From: Ctena decussata
Taxonomy: Eukaryota > Mollusca > Bivalvia > Lucinida > Lucinidae
NCBI GenBank assembly: GCA_963989385.1
Contig: OZ022511.1
Location: 31,118,503-31,182,502 of the forward strand
Reading direction: 5' to 3'
Length of the DNA: 64,000 nt
Shown here: positions 25,118 through 36,640 of the stretch, piece after piece
How the letters are laid out: the number at the start of each line of letters is the position of its first letter
Position numbering within the stretch: the first letter of the stretch is position 1
Notes under the pieces: model-generated
Database searches by the model: none
Seen by the model: the letters and a program-made list of their open reading frames with translations, nothing else
What the model was told of the DNA's origin: nothing
Program-made: the position numbers and the translations under genes

Positions 25118-25652
25118 GTAAGTGATACTTTACTTCCAAAGACAAATAATTACACAAGTTCCGTTACTGACTTCATGATTATAGCATGAAGCCTTATTCT
25201 AACTGTCACGTATTGGTTTAACTCCGTTTACCGCACCTACGTTTTGCAAAATAAAATATGTGCCGTTTTGTACGGATCTAGGTTTCACTACACTGTTAGT
25301 ACCTTTCCGATACGGTTAACTACGATTTACGACGTGTAACCTGGTTATAAAACGGCTTATGCAACGTTTTCAGAAGGGACGAGAGCATTTTACTATCCTG
25401 CTATGATTCAGAACGTTCATATTAGGGATCACTAGGTAATGTCCGGGATGATATGGTCGAAGTGACGTTTTCGTAGGTATTGCAAAACCTACCGAAACTT
25501 GATAATACTTAGAGAAAACATAGCCAAACGAAATAAGACATAGGAAAGCGTAGATAATGCGCAGTACTACGTAGAATACCTCGAAGTATTGTCAAATATT
25601 TGCAACGTTTCGTTTATGTTGATTGCGTTAGGACTACTTGTCACTAGCTATA

Positions 25653-25924
25653 GCCGGGCCGCGTAGCGCAATCGGTAGGGCACCGGATTCATAAGTCAGA
25701 GGTCCTGGGTTCCAAACCCGGTCTGGCCACATACTTTCGTGTCTCCTTCCGCTGATTCAAGAAGGGCAGTTGTCAGTTACTGGCGAAAGTATGTGCACTT
25801 GGTACGGGTTAACCGCTTAGGAGGTCTAAGCCTGCCCAGGAATAGTGTGGTTAGGTTCACTGACCGTCCCGACATGACCTTAGCTGTTTACCGTGGACGT
25901 TAAGCAAGAAATCAATCAATCAAT
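25653..25924 (+). mobile_element. tRNA-derived SINE family A, copy 1
   Basis: The 5' part resembles a tRNA with CAT in the anticodon-loop position (GCGTAGCGCAATCGGTAGGG as A box, GGTTCCAAACCCGG near the B box), followed by an unrelated body (ACATACTTTCGTGTCTCC to TTTACCGTGGACGTTAAGC) and a tail (AATC)n. An 11 bp target duplication CACTAG(C/G)TATA flanks it at 25642-25652 and 25925-25935. The acceptor-stem pairing is imperfect, so it is not a working tRNA gene. Confidence 0.85.
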
Positions 25925-26184
25925 CACTAGGTATAAACTACGTATACGGTAATGTCATCATTTATACGAGGCCCAGCTAAGTCTGAGTTAGAATTCCAGC
26001 TCAAACGTAGCTGGGCCACATTTGCAGCTGTAAATAATGATAAAAGTTTAGATCCTTTAAGGGCAAAGAAAACATTCATAAGTAAGAAGTTGGGCCATAC
26101 CGCATAAATAGCCGTATTCAACACGATTTCACTGTTGTATACTGTTTTATTATTATAATATATACATGTCACAGGGGAGATAAA

Positions 26185-26285
26185 ATCGTGGCCAGACCGG
26201 GACTCGAACCAAGGCCCTTTTGCTTACTGTGCAAGCACTCTGCCAACTGATCTACAGAGCAACTTGGTCGAACTTTGACATTTCC
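26185..26285 (-). repeat. tRNA-like segment, family D, copy 1
   Basis: The minus strand reads GCTCTGTAGATCAGTTGGCA (A-box) and GGTTCGAGTCCCGG (B-box), preceded by TGTCAAAGTTCGACCAAGTT. The anticodon loop lacks the invariant T33, so it is a tRNA-derived repeat and not a gene. Confidence 0.55.
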
Positions 26286-26409
26286 CCCTGCTTAATTAGA
26301 TTCGTCCTCGAATCTGCTCGGAGTCCCAGTGATACCAATGAGGCATGCACTTCTTGATGCTTGCTGCCCGAGCCGTGAACCCACACTAAGTAACCAAATA
26401 ACCAAGGGA

Positions 26410-26512
26410 ATCGTGGCTCGAACGGGATTAAAACGCAGGGTCACTCGCTTACCGTGCGAGCATTTTGCCAACTAAGCTACCAAGGCACTTGGTCAGCCTT
26501 TGACATACAGGC
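26410..26512 (-). repeat. tRNA-like segment, family D, copy 2
   Basis: Same leader (TGTCAAAGGCTGACCAAGTG) and tRNA-like body (GGTAGCTTAGTTGGCAAAAT) as the copy 215 bp to the left, same orientation. The B box is decayed (TTTTAATCCCGTTCGAG). Confidence 0.5.
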
Positions 26513-26979
26513 TACATTTATATTTAGCAATCATAAACATGTGCGTCAATTTAATGGCTACAAAATCTCAACTAAGTTTGAAAGATGGCGCGATCACACC
26601 ATTAACATCAGAGTCACTGCCCCTTTTTGGGAGAAAAATGCTGTATACATATCATCTCAAAACACATAAGAGCAATCTGAAGCAAAGTTGCAAAGTTTAT
26701 CTTTCTTTATCTGTCAGCATTGTCAAACTTACTACTTGTATTCAGGAATTACTTGGGAAAAGATGTCATACATAAATCCGACTTAGCCATATACTTGTGA
26801 TGATTACCCTAACTGTCATAATGGATTAGCTGAACTTTCATGTGTGATCATGCTTTTTATGTCACACAGCAAAACCAGCGTTTTGTATACATAGCTTTTG
26901 TCATTAGGTCCCGGCTTAATAAAGGATATACCGGTTCACATCTGTCCGTCCGTCCTTCTGTCCATCCCATTGTCCCCTT

Positions 26980-28038
26980 TTAATACGCGCGTTTTGAAAA
27001 AAAAAACAGACGTATTATGGCGCCGTCCGTCCGTCTGTCCGTCCGACAACATTCTTGTGCGCACCATAACTCAGTAACCGCTTGGGATATCTTCATGAAA
27101 AATTGTGGGAATATATATTAAGTTTGGGCAAAGTGTCGCGTACACGAACGGTTGCACCCCCTTTCTTAGTTTCCAAATTATGCCCTTTTGATTATATTTT
27201 CCCAGCTAGTCTTATGCCCGCCATAACTAGATAACCGTTTGGAATATCTTAATGAAACTTTATAGCAATAAGTATGAAGGTACGACGATGTGTCGCTTAT
27301 AACAAAGGTTGCTCTCATTTTCTTCATTTTTGAGTTGAATTCCTTTGATTAGATTTTGCAGGTTATTTTTGTGTATACTAATATTGTGCATATCATAACT
27401 TGGCAACCATTTCCGATATCTTGATGAAACTTTATAACAATATGTATAATTACTAGACGGTGTGTCACATGTAAGAATTGTTGCTCCCCATTTCTTAAGT
27501 TTGGAGTGATTTTCCTTTGATTAGTTTGTTTTTACTCCGTAACTCCTTTACCCTTTGAAATATTTTACTGAAACTTTGTAGGAATGTGTATAATAACGGG
27601 GCAATGTATCATGAGCAAAAACACAACTCTGGCTTACTTACTTCCTGTATTATGTGCCCTTGCATAAATTACTGGCTTACTAAGTAGCTCCTTAACTGTT
27701 TGAAATATTTTAACAAGACATGGTGATGTTGTATATTGTCAAGGCAATGTATCAGCGTTAAGAATAGGTACTCTAATTTACTTAGTTTATGAATTATCTC
27801 CCATGTTTGACTTTAGCATTTCTCAACTTCATAGCTGCTTTTCCTTGGAAGCTAATTTTTGGTATACTAATAGTATTTGATGTGTCTGATGTTTTAATAA
27901 CATTGCACTCAATAATTACAGAGTTGTTTCTCGTGTTTGTCTGCCTGTCCATCCTTCTATAAACAACTTTGTTCGTACTGTAATTACTTCATGACACTGA
28001 AACGGGCGTATTATGCGCTGCTTGCTAAGCTCTTGTTA
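26980..28038 (+). mobile_element. Helentron/Pearl-like element, family TAATACGCGCG, nested
   Basis: 5' TAATACGCGCGTTT (26981-26994) has its inverse AAACGGGCGTATTA at 28000-28013 (13 of 14). After that come a GCTT-GCT-AAGC hairpin (28020-28030) and TCTTGTTA. The 5' side also folds on itself (TAATACG/CGTATTA, 26981-27018). A CCGT array (27025-27044) precedes about five monomers of about 160 bp that contain ATAACTCAGTAACCGCTTGG and GATATCTTGATGAAACTTTA. T flanks both ends. Confidence 0.7.
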
Positions 28039-28629
28039 ATCAAATATTTCTCCCATGCAAGATAAAAAAAGATATTTAGTGTACAGGTTGATGATGACTT
28101 GTTGTATCGTGTCATTAAGAACAAGTCTTCTTCTTTTTCTTCCCGGTATTTGTTTGATTTTTTTCCAACCTTTGACTAATGAATTTTTTCGCCAAATATT
28201 TCTCTACAACCATGCAAGCTAGAGTGATTATATTTGGTGTGCAGGTTGATAACGACTCGTTGTATCATTAGATCGAGAACCAGCCTTCTCCTGCCTATTT
28301 TCCCTACATTTGTCCGATTTTATTTCTCTCAATACTTTGAATATGCAATTTTTCGTCAAAGATTGCTCCACAACCATGAAAGGCAGAATGTTAATTTTTG
28401 GTATACAGATTGATAATGACTTATTGTATCATGTGATTGTAAACATCCTTTTCTGACTTATTTGTTCTGGGTTTGTTAGATTATCTTTTTCTCCATACTT
28501 TAAAAATGAGTTTTTTCATCACAGATTTCTTGGCAACCGTCCAAGCTGGAGTATTCAGATTTGGTATAGAAGTTGATGATGACTTGTTGTATTGTGTGAT
28601 TGAGAACCTACCTCTCATACTAACATTTT

Positions 28630-29580
28630 TGTCCCCCGCCTTTTCGAAGAAAAGCGGAGGGACATAGTTTTCGGCATTCCGTCCTTCCGTCCGTCCGTCC
28701 GTCCTTCCGTCCGTCCGTCTTTCCGTCCTTCCGTCCTTATTTCCGTCCTTCCGGCCCCCTAATGTAGTAGGTACCTTGTGTGCGCAACTCCTCTTACAGT
28801 TTTATGCTGATTCTTTCGAAACATTACAGATGTTTTTGTCATGGTCTGAAGATACGCATGTGGTTTGGATATAATCCTGAGATTATTTTTTGTTACTTTT
28901 TCCACAAGTTGAACTTAGTAATTTTTTAGGCGTTTTTACTATCAAAGTGGCTAGGTAGTGGGTACCTTGTGTGCGCAACTCCTCCAACAGTTTTATGCCG
29001 ATGCCTTTGAAACTTCACAGGTGTTTTGGTCATGGTCTGAAGATACACATGTGGTTTGGATATAATCCTGAGACTATTTTTTGTTACTTTTTTCACAAGT
29101 TGAACTTAGTAATTTTTTAGGCGTTTTTGCTATCACAGTGACTAGATAGTGGGTACCTTGTGTGCGCAACTCCTCATACAGTTTTATGCTGATTCCTTTG
29201 AAACTTCACAGGTGTTTTGGTCATGGTCTGAAAATACGCATGTGGTTTGGATATAATTCTCACATTATTTTTTATTACTTTTTTCGCAAATTGAACTTAG
29301 CCATTTTTCATACATTTTTACTATCAAAGTGAATAGATAGTGGGTACCTTGTGTGTGCAACTTCTTCTAAAGTTTTAAGCCGATTCCTTTGAAACTTCAC
29401 AGGTGTTTTGATCATGGTCTGAAGATATGCATGTGGTTTGGATATAATCCTCACATCATTTTTTATTACTTTTTTCACATTTTTAACTTAGCCGCTTTTC
29501 CAGCTCAAACACTTTAGTGTTTATACAGTGGAGACCTAGTTTCCAAGGCGGGGGACATAAATTCGTCGAATTTGCTTGTT
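28630..29580 (+). mobile_element. Helentron/Pearl-like element, family GTCCCCCGCC, nested
   Basis: 5' GTCCCCCGCCTT (28631-28642) has an exact inverse AAGGCGGGGGAC at 29545-29556. Between the latter and the end GCTTGTT lies a perfect hairpin AATTCG-T-CGAATT (29560-29572). The 5' side has hairpin TTTTC-GAA-GAAAA and a CCTTCCGTCCGT array (28680-28750). The core is four monomers of about 190 bp (GGTACCTTGTGTGCGCAACT, TGGTCATGGTCTGAAGATAC). The host reads ACATTTT before and TGATTTT after, so the insertion fits a T-T target. Confidence 0.75.
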
Positions 29581-30148
29581 TGATTTTCTTTTTTCTTTCT
29601 TTCCTTACTTGCATATCTCAATTTTTCAAAACAGAATTATCAGCTACCCCTCAAGTTTGAATGTTCGTATTTGGTATATCGATTGATAAAGACTTATGTC
29701 CTTCATGTATTTATTGATTTAGCTTTCGGTCCATTTGAATTATTTTTCATTCTGTATTTCACAGAGACGATGTAAGAAGAGTATTTGATATTGGGTACAC
29801 ATGATGCAATGAGTTCTTTCTCAGTGCTGCATTTAATGAAAATAGTACCATTTTACTAAAGCTGCAAAACGGGTATAGGTGGATTTCCCGACAGTTCTAG
29901 TTGCCATCTTGCATCTTTGCATTTCTGGTTACGCTAAACTACACCTCCAAGTTTATTCCTTGATTTTTACTATGTCGGAGCGGGGTTGGAAAGACTTTTG
30001 TGGTTTCCATTTGCTTCCCTGGATAATAAAGTGCTCCCATAATGGAGTCTACCCTTAAACGAAAGGACTTGATGGTTTTGAGAGCGGAATGTTGGATTTG
30101 ATTATATTAATTCCTAATCATTGTCTATCTTTTTTACTTTGGTCCTAG

Positions 30149-30646
30149 GGGCGCAAGTTCTTAAAGAGATTACCCCCATAGACAAGGAGTTGAAAATAAA
30201 AATTGGCAGAATCGCCTCTCCTGAACGTGTACTCAGATGATTCTGATGAAAGTGTACACATTCACCTTCAGTATTTTCTCACCACAATTAACTGCATTTA
30301 TTTTCAGATTATATTGACACACTGTTTGAAGAAGTACTTGCTCGCAAGGAGGAGGGAGCTTCTAAGGTACAGAAAGTCGATTTATGAGCATGAGTGTTAA
30401 CCGATTATTCACTCTACGTCAAAGCCTGTATGTGTGAAATGTGGAGCAGTCAACAAAGCTGAAATTGTAGTTGCCCATAGGTTAAGATTCTCTAGAAGAT
30501 CAAGTGATAAAATTAAGGATTCTTTGTTTCTTCTGGCACCTGAGCCCCAGTTACTGTTAAGGGAGATTTTAGATGATAATTTTGAGATAACATGCCTGAC
30601 TTTTGATAAAACCTTTTTTGTTCTTTCTGTGCAGCTGCGTTGGTGA
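30149..30646 (+). pseudogene. Possible small multi-exon coding relic, unknown protein
   Basis: Three open pieces can be joined. 30149-30226 follows the acceptor TTTTACTTTGGTCCTAG and encodes AQVLKEITPIDKELKIKIG and on. 30308-30366 follows CATTTATTTTCAG and encodes YIDTLFEEVLARKEEGASK. 30425-30646 encodes PVCVKCGAVNKAEIVVAHRL, then a Leu-rich acidic part ending in a stop. The first two join in phase (C plus AT). The implied introns are only 81 and 58 bp, very short for this genome, and the last acceptor (GTCAAAG) is poor. The CVKC motif hints at zinc binding but nothing firm. It may be a decayed mobile-element ORF rather than a host gene. Confidence 0.3.
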
Positions 30647-31049
30647 GACACTTTAATACATCTACATGTTTATGCACTTCACTTATTCTTGAGGAATTAT
30701 CATGAAGTGACTGAAATTCTTGACAGAGTAGTTTTGATATTGTTCTACTCTCTTTTGCACGTCTAAGTCTACTTCCTTTTTTCAGTAGACTTAACCTCTA
30801 AAATGGACCAAGGAAGCGAACAGTAGTCATGTTAATTCCTTAATGGTTTTATCATAATTTAAATCACTGTCTTCTGTAAAGTGCATGTTTTACGTGTTAA
30901 ATGTTTACATGTCAAGACGAAAAGAAAATATTATTTACAAGTGTCGTCAAGTTATCGCTATATATGAGCTCTTTATATATAGGTTCGTGTTGAATAAATG
31001 TGATTATCTTTATGTGCCATTGGACTAGGAATCATTGTAAAAGCATAGT

Positions 31050-31140
31050 TTGGTGCAAAAGAAAAAGTAAATAGGAAAATCCTTAGGAACTGATACAATT
31101 CAATCCCAGATCCCATCCAAAACCGAGTTTTTCTTGGATC
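31050..31140 (+). repeat. Dispersed repeat R1 fragment
   Basis: GTAAATAGGAAAATCCTTAG and CAATCCCAGATCCCATCCAA match 38600-38650. The rest of 31140-32840 shows no gene or named repeat except AAGGTCAAGGTCAAAG near 31770. Confidence 0.45.
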
Positions 31141-32844
31141 TCATAACTTTAATACCTTTTATGCTACAAAGTTTAAATGGTGTTTACCCAGACCAGCATC
31201 TTTGACTCCATGGCAGAGTTGTCCTTGAGGCTTGCCTCTGAGGGGACCAGGGGCTCAAAATGTATAACAGGTTTTATTGAACACATGCAAAATGGGAATA
31301 AAGTCATTAGTTTGGTACAATTTCTTGCCCTGGAGAGTTAGAATTTGTGCATAATGATCAAATATGAAAAAGTTTATACGGAGTCCAGGGTTTGACAACT
31401 GTATCAGGCTAGGGATGGGGTTATAGGATGGTTATAAGGGAAAATGCATGAAAGTTTTGTCAATCATAACTCGGGTAAGTGTTGATGCTGTAAAGTTGAA
31501 AATATACTGTACATGGATTATATAAATAACAAAGCATAAAAACAGTATCTTAATCATAAGTTTCCGTCCCTTGTTTAGAGCAGTCAAGCCACTGAGTCGG
31601 CTACAGGGTTGGGCCAAAACAAACATATTTATTGTTTGCTTGATCACAAGTCAGATATACATGTGATAATGGAGAGTTTAAGTTATTTATTAACTGATTT
31701 GATATTTTTTATACAAATATCGAGTATGACAATGCCATGAACGAGCTCGTGTATCTGGGTGGTAGGGTGAAGGTCAAGGTCAAAGTTGCTGTTATTTAGA
31801 TAAATTCAAGGTGGTAAAAATCTTTGATTTGGGGCGAAAAAAGCATAAAATGCTGAAAATACAATAGATGGTCCCAAAACATAGCAGATGCTTTCTTCAG
31901 TTTGTTTCTCACAATTCAAATTTCCAATATACATGAATTGTTGAGGTTGAAAAAGGTTTATACAAGAAAAGATCAAAGGGTATTTTGTGCGCAAAAATCT
32001 TAAAAATAGCCGTCGTTATTAAAATGAAATTCGGTCTGAAGGTTCTTAGATGCATTAAGAAGAGTGCCCTAGCAATTATTTTTTTCCAATTTTTTGCTCA
32101 TTACCAGGCTGTGCAGATAAAAAAAAAGATGTAGCATGTGTCCAAATACTTGACAAAACAACACAGTAGAGTCCATTTTTACGGTAAAACAATTTCACTT
32201 TACAGATCTGTCTTGGTCACAGTATTTTGTTTATACTGTAAGTATGATATCGGTTTAACTGCCCTACCTATGTGTATATTCAATGAATGCATCTAGTATA
32301 CATGCAGCATAAACATGGTCAGGCATTTGAGAAAAAGCTACCGTTTACATCTGGTCTATCTTACAATTTGAGAAAGAGATAATTGGTAGGACGCTCTTTT
32401 AAATGCATATAAGTACCTTCATAGGTAGGAACATTTTCAAATTTGAAGTTATTTTTTTAGATTTCCGCGCAGAAAATTGCCTTTTTGATATTTCATTTTA
32501 AGAGCTTCAGACTTGCTATAACCTATCAGACATAAGTAAAGAATTAGAGAACAGAAGGCTACAAGTGCACAATCTAAAATTCACTAACAGTTATGAGCAT
32601 TTCTAAAAATCACTAGGAAGTTTCGAAAAAGCAGCAAGGCAAAAAAAACAAGTTTAACCTTTTTTTTTGTCTCTTTCTCTTTTTTTTAATTGTCAGCCGT
32701 CTCAGCGTGAGTAACTAACTACATTTTTCTTGTATAAGGCAGAACATATTATATGAAGCCAGCTTATTGTTTTCGGGACAATGATTAAGCATTTTCTTCA
32801 ATCATCTTAAGGTCCTCTACCTACATGTATGTATAAAAGTAAAA

Positions 32845-33300
32845 AGTATGCAAAGACCAGGAACTGAAACAATCAAAATCCAAATCCAGCCCTCAAACCA
32901 TAGTTGGAAACAACTAAGATTACAAATAATCAAGATACAGAGAACATATGGCCAACCGAGTGAGCAGCTTGTTCCCAAAAGATGGCCACTCAGCAACCCA
33001 AACAGAACCAAAAATAATAAGAACATACATAAGGTAAAACATCACAGAAACTCTGACACCAAAAACAGGCAACAGAGAACCACAACAGAACTACCGCCTT
33101 GGAACGGTCAGTAATGAATTACTGGGGGGCTTAAATCGATTTTACAGGCCCAACCTCACCCTCAGTTTCTGAAGTGGTACAAAACATTTAGTTGGTTGTT
33201 CGGTTCGCATGATAACCCTCTAACTCGTCAATGAATCATCACGGTAAACACATAAATCAAATTTCAACACCATGAAAAAGCAAAGACGAGGACTCAACAG
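32845..33300 (+). repeat. Dispersed repeat R1, subfamily 2, copy 1
   Basis: Almost identical to 44190-44645 over about 450 bp (start AAAAGTATGCAAAGACCAGG, then GTGAGCAGCTTGTTCCCAAA, CTACCGCCTTGGAACGGTCA). The shared 88-codon open frame is a by-product of the repeat, unless R1 is coding. Confidence 0.75.
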
Positions 33301-34051
33301 ATATGCCTTATGCAGCTAATTTCTATGTTCCTTTTAACCAGACCGTCTGGACAGAGAGAATATATCCCTTGCTGACCTGTACGATCAACAGGTCAACACG
33401 TCAATTTTATTCATGCAAATAAAGCAAACGACAAAAATATCGTCTGCGAAATTTCAAAAACATTTTCTTCCAAGCTGTATCATATTCAATTATGAAATTT
33501 AAAGACTAGATTGCAAACTTAAGATTCGAATGATGTATCTTCATTTTCATTTCTAACTGGTTAAGGGCAAAAATGCGAGATTGGCATGCCTTACCAAAAG
33601 TAAGGAGGAAGCTTGCTTAATCAGCTGCCAGATACAGCTGGCAATGCCTCAAGATGCATGGGTTTGCCTCATAGTCTATGCTAGGTTTACAAAGGTAAGC
33701 AAATTTTGTTTCAAGTAGTGGAGCAAACTATTACGTTTCAGAGCTTATTTTGACTGTCACTGAGCAGGTAGGCAAACAATAGGCTATTCACCAGAAACAA
33801 GCAGATCGCATAACAAATATATAGCTTAACATCACCAATTAACACGAAGTAGCACTTCTGCAGAAATACATTCTCTTTCGTCTTTGATTTTAACCCTTTA
33901 AACGTCAAAAGGTAGATCCAGATGAGGTGGCCCTTTCGTCTTTGAATTCTCGATATGATATTGCTTGGAAGTATATTAACTCGATTTTCACTCTGGTGCT
34001 TTTAATTTAAGCTTTAGTCCCCTTATTTCATGTGACTGGAAGTAAGTAACA

Positions 34052-34560
34052 AGATCGTCAATGGATTTCTGAAATTATACAAAGAAATATGTCTGTATAT
34101 TTCATGTACTTCATAAAATTCTATTAAACTCTAATAAGCATAAAAGATAGGCGTAAGAAAGAATTTGATTTTATGGGGTGGCCCAATCTATTAGAAAATT
34201 TAAGGAGCCAGAAAAGGCGTAGCCGTAAATTTGTAGTGAGGGAATTCATAAACTGTATCGTAGAAAAATTTCGAGAAAACTTGTTCGACAATAAGCGTTA
34301 AAGAAAGATCGTCGATGGATTTCTGAAATTATACAAAGAAATGTGTGTGTATATTTCACGTACTTTATAGAATCTTATAAAACTCTAATAAGCATAAAAG
34401 ATAGGCATAAGAAAGAATTTAATTTAATGGGATGGCCCAATCTATTTGAAACTTTAATGGGGCCAGATAAGGCGTAGCCGTAAATTCGTAGTGAGGGAAT
34501 TCATAAACTGTATCGTAGAAAAATTTTCGAGAAAACTTGTTGGACAATAAGTGTTAATGA
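34052..34560. repeat. 254 bp tandem duplication, diverged
   Basis: Units 34052-34305 and 34306-34560 share AGATCGTC(A/G)ATGGATTTCT, AACTCTAATAAGCATAAAAG and GTGAGGGAATTCATAAACTG with about one difference in ten. No reading frame is kept. Confidence 0.8.
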
Positions 34561-34904
34561 AAGTACATGTATTCGACGTTAAGTTGAGAATGTGCAATTT
34601 TCATGAGGATTCCTTGCTATAATAACAGTCGCATGCATTCAGAGGTATCTGTGTCGTCCGTTAAGGTGAATGGTTATAGTTTCAGGCGAAGCGGCTCTGT
34701 TATTTTCATTTTGCTTCTGTTTTCTATGGGTACTAACGCTTTAAGGAAAGAATTTGCTGATACAATAGCATAATCTTTCTTTTAAGACTGATTTTTTAGA
34801 AGGGCTTCGTTGTCTAGAGAAGCTAACAAGAAGTTGCAAAAGCCGTATTGATGTTACCACACACCTTAAACATTAAAATAGCGAGCACATCCCGATGCCC
34901 AATT

Positions 34905-34910
34905 TTTATT
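34905..34910 (-). promoter_or_regulatory. Putative polyadenylation signal AATAAA
   Basis: Canonical hexamer on the minus strand about 108 nt after the proposed stop codon of the SH2-like gene. Single hexamers are common in AT-rich DNA, so the support comes from its position. Confidence 0.35.
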
Positions 34911-35017
34911 CATCCGCAAAATGGCCTCTTTTACTTTGAGAAAGATATCCAATATAATTAATGGTAAGCAGGCTAATTCTGCTAGAATATATTAGGAGCT
35001 GGCGTGCAAAAGGCCAG

Positions 35018-35095
35018 TTAATTGGGATAGTAGGGTATTACACCTTTGACCTTACGCTTATGTATAATACAGCTCAGCATTATAAGAAAATTACG
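35018..35095 (-). CDS. Candidate terminal exon 9: end of SH2-like domain and stop
   Basis: After a 242 bp intron, an acceptor (TATCTGTGCTAGTGTCAG) opens a 25-codon frame in the required phase, starting RNFLIMLSCIIHKRK and ending YYPN, then TAA. The FL....II pattern fits the alpha-B helix that closes SH2 domains (FLSVSDII in SLP-76). An AATAAA lies about 108 nt beyond the stop. The polypyrimidine tract is only moderate and a second AG sits 5 bases upstream, so the exact acceptor is open. Confidence 0.5.
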   Translation of the reverse strand, partial: RNFLIMLSCIIHKRKVKGVIPYYPN

Positions 35096-35337
35096 CTGAC
35101 ACTAGCACAGATAACATCAAATATGAGCAAAGGACAGTTAACAGATACATTTGCTTTACCGTCATATGTCATTTAACCAACTGATTGATCTGAGTGTTAT
35201 AGCTAATTTTTGTATAAATTCCACACATCCAAAAATCAATCAGTTCAAAACTTCCCACTGGGCACACAATGTAGAATTAAGGTTGAATCAACCGTGGATT
35301 CAATGTTGATTTAACATTGTGCGCCAGCTTGGCTTAC

Positions 35338-35496
35338 TTTGTCTTTCGAAGTGGCAATCGAATATTTCGCCCTTCCTGCCGTTTCCTTCTTCATGATTGG
35401 AACCTTCTTTAGTTGACCATTTTGCACTACTATAAGCGTGTAAGGTGTAAACGGCATGCTTTCTTCGTCCTCTTGTATCACGGCAAAGCGTCCATC
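35338..35496 (-). CDS. Exon 8: central part of SH2-like domain (FLVR Arg absent)
   Basis: Acceptor TTTATTCTTCTCAG and donor GACAAA/GTAAGC are near consensus; 159 nt, phase 0 to 0. The frame starts DGRFAVIQEDEE, aligning with the DG-FLVR strand of SH2 domains, followed by PYTLIVVQNGQLKKVPI (strands beta-C and beta-D) and KYSIATSKDK. In BLNK/SLP-76 SH2 domains the same place reads NPYVLMVLYKDKVYNIQI, so spacing and hydrophobic pattern agree. The canonical phosphotyrosine-binding Arg (R of FLVR) is Ile. A shortened copy of the palindromic MITE (35517-35656) lies 20 bp upstream of the acceptor. Confidence 0.7.
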
Positions 35497-35516
35497 CTGA
35501 GAAGAATAAACATTAT

Positions 35517-35656
35517 TAAGCCGCGACACGACACAACCAACAACGTGGCATGGGCGCCCAACGAAGCCTCAAATCAGCCTTGTGGGATGCCAAGGCTGAT
35601 CTTAGTCTTTGCTGGGCGCGCATGCTTCTTTGTTGCTTTTGTCTTGTCGCGGTTCA
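35517..35656. mobile_element. Palindromic MITE family M1, copy 3 (internally deleted)
   Basis: Termini AAGCCGCGACACGACACAAC and TTTTGTCTTGTCGCGGTTCA; the centre is missing (140 bp instead of about 240). It lies 20 bp upstream of the exon 8 acceptor of the SH2-like gene. Confidence 0.75.
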
Positions 35657-35689
35657 GTTATGACATGCAGGTCAAAAACAGAATACCAG

Positions 35690-36000
35690 TTAAATTAAGT
35701 GAAAAGATAGGCAATGATCAGGAACTAGTACAGTCAGGTCCCACATCCCGTCCTCAAAACCAAAAGGAAAGAAGTATATACGTGTACATAAAGTGACAAC
35801 AGTTCACAAAAGAGATGCACGGTAAATCGAATGAACTGCTCTTTCCCAGACAGGTGGTCATTCAGCTACCACAAATAAAAAACTACAGTAACATTTATTT
35901 TACCTATTTTATCTTTATAATTACAAAACGAAAGTGGGCAGCTATACAGGTGACAATATTGCTAGAGAGGACATAAAATCAGGTAACATTGGGGAACCAC
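35690..36000 (+). repeat. Dispersed repeat R1, diverged copy
   Basis: GATCAGGAACTAGTACAGTC, TGCTCTTTCCCAGACAGGTG and ATTTATTTTACCTATTTTAT follow the R1 order. It abuts the inverted copy at 36131. Confidence 0.6.
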
Positions 36001-36130
36001 AACAGAAGTAGACTTCATCTGGTTGTCTTCTTTTGCTCCAGTACTCCAGTGGTGTTGCTGACGCACCAGGGATCTCCGGGTGTCTCAACACGTTTTGGCT
36101 GTCGAGACCTCATCCTTGCTTCATCACGGT

Positions 36131-36640
36131 CTTTTCTTGATCTTAATTGTTGACCGTGATGACTCTCTGATGAGTTAGGGGACCTCCATACGAACCGAAC
36201 TACCAACTAATTGTGTGCACCGCAGCGGAGGGTGAGGGTGAAGGTTTTGGCCCAGTAAAACCGGTTCAAACCCCCCAGTAGTTATTACTGACCGTCCCAA
36301 GGCGGTACTTTTGTTGCGGTTGCATTTGTTTTATGTTCGGTGCTGTTTAATTTATTGTGTTCTCAGTTTAATCCTTCTATCATAAAAATAGAAAAAAGGT
36401 AAAAATAATTGTTAAATGTTTTTCATATAATTTGCTTAGTCCGTTGTAACCCGTCTGTTGGTCTAAATTATTTAGTTCAATAAAGATAGCTGAGTTGCCA
36501 TCTATTTGGGAAAGAGCTGCTGACTCGGCTTATCACTTGTAATTTATTGTTTGTTGGGATGTCTTTGTCAATCTTTCCCTTTGATGTTGGGGATAGGGTT
36601 TGGGATCTGATTCAGTCAGTTCCTGAAGTGTAGTTACTCT
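36131..36640 (-). repeat. Dispersed repeat R1, inverted partner copy
   Basis: Reverse complement of 14874-15350. On its minus-strand right side a short frame reads SPNSSESHHGQQLRSRKDRD and continues to ETPGDPWCV, with a diverged counterpart in the 44.6 kb copy, so R1 may be the leader and first codons of a retroelement. Confidence 0.65.

Larger units (their letters stand above)
26907..29912 (+). mobile_element. Older minisatellite element hosting two nested insertions
   Basis: Starts near GGTCCCGGCTTAATAAAGGA with TCTGTCCGTCCGTCC (26941-26955). Core monomers of about 170-190 bp (CCATGCAAGCTAGAGTGAT, GGTTGATGATGACTTGTTG) occupy 28038-28629 and resume at 29581-29760 after an insertion. The right end is near AAACGGGTATAGG to 29912. 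Two different families of the same element type sit inside it at 26980-28037 and 28630-29580. Host limits are approximate. Confidence 0.5.

Noticed and set aside
25653..25730. tRNA-Met gene
   Set aside because: Anticodon-like CAT and both promoter boxes exist, but the acceptor stem mispairs and the segment is the head of a SINE with tail and target duplication.
35413..35796. 127-codon plus-strand frame
   Set aside because: Antisense to exon 8 of the SH2-like gene and through the MITE copy; a shadow.
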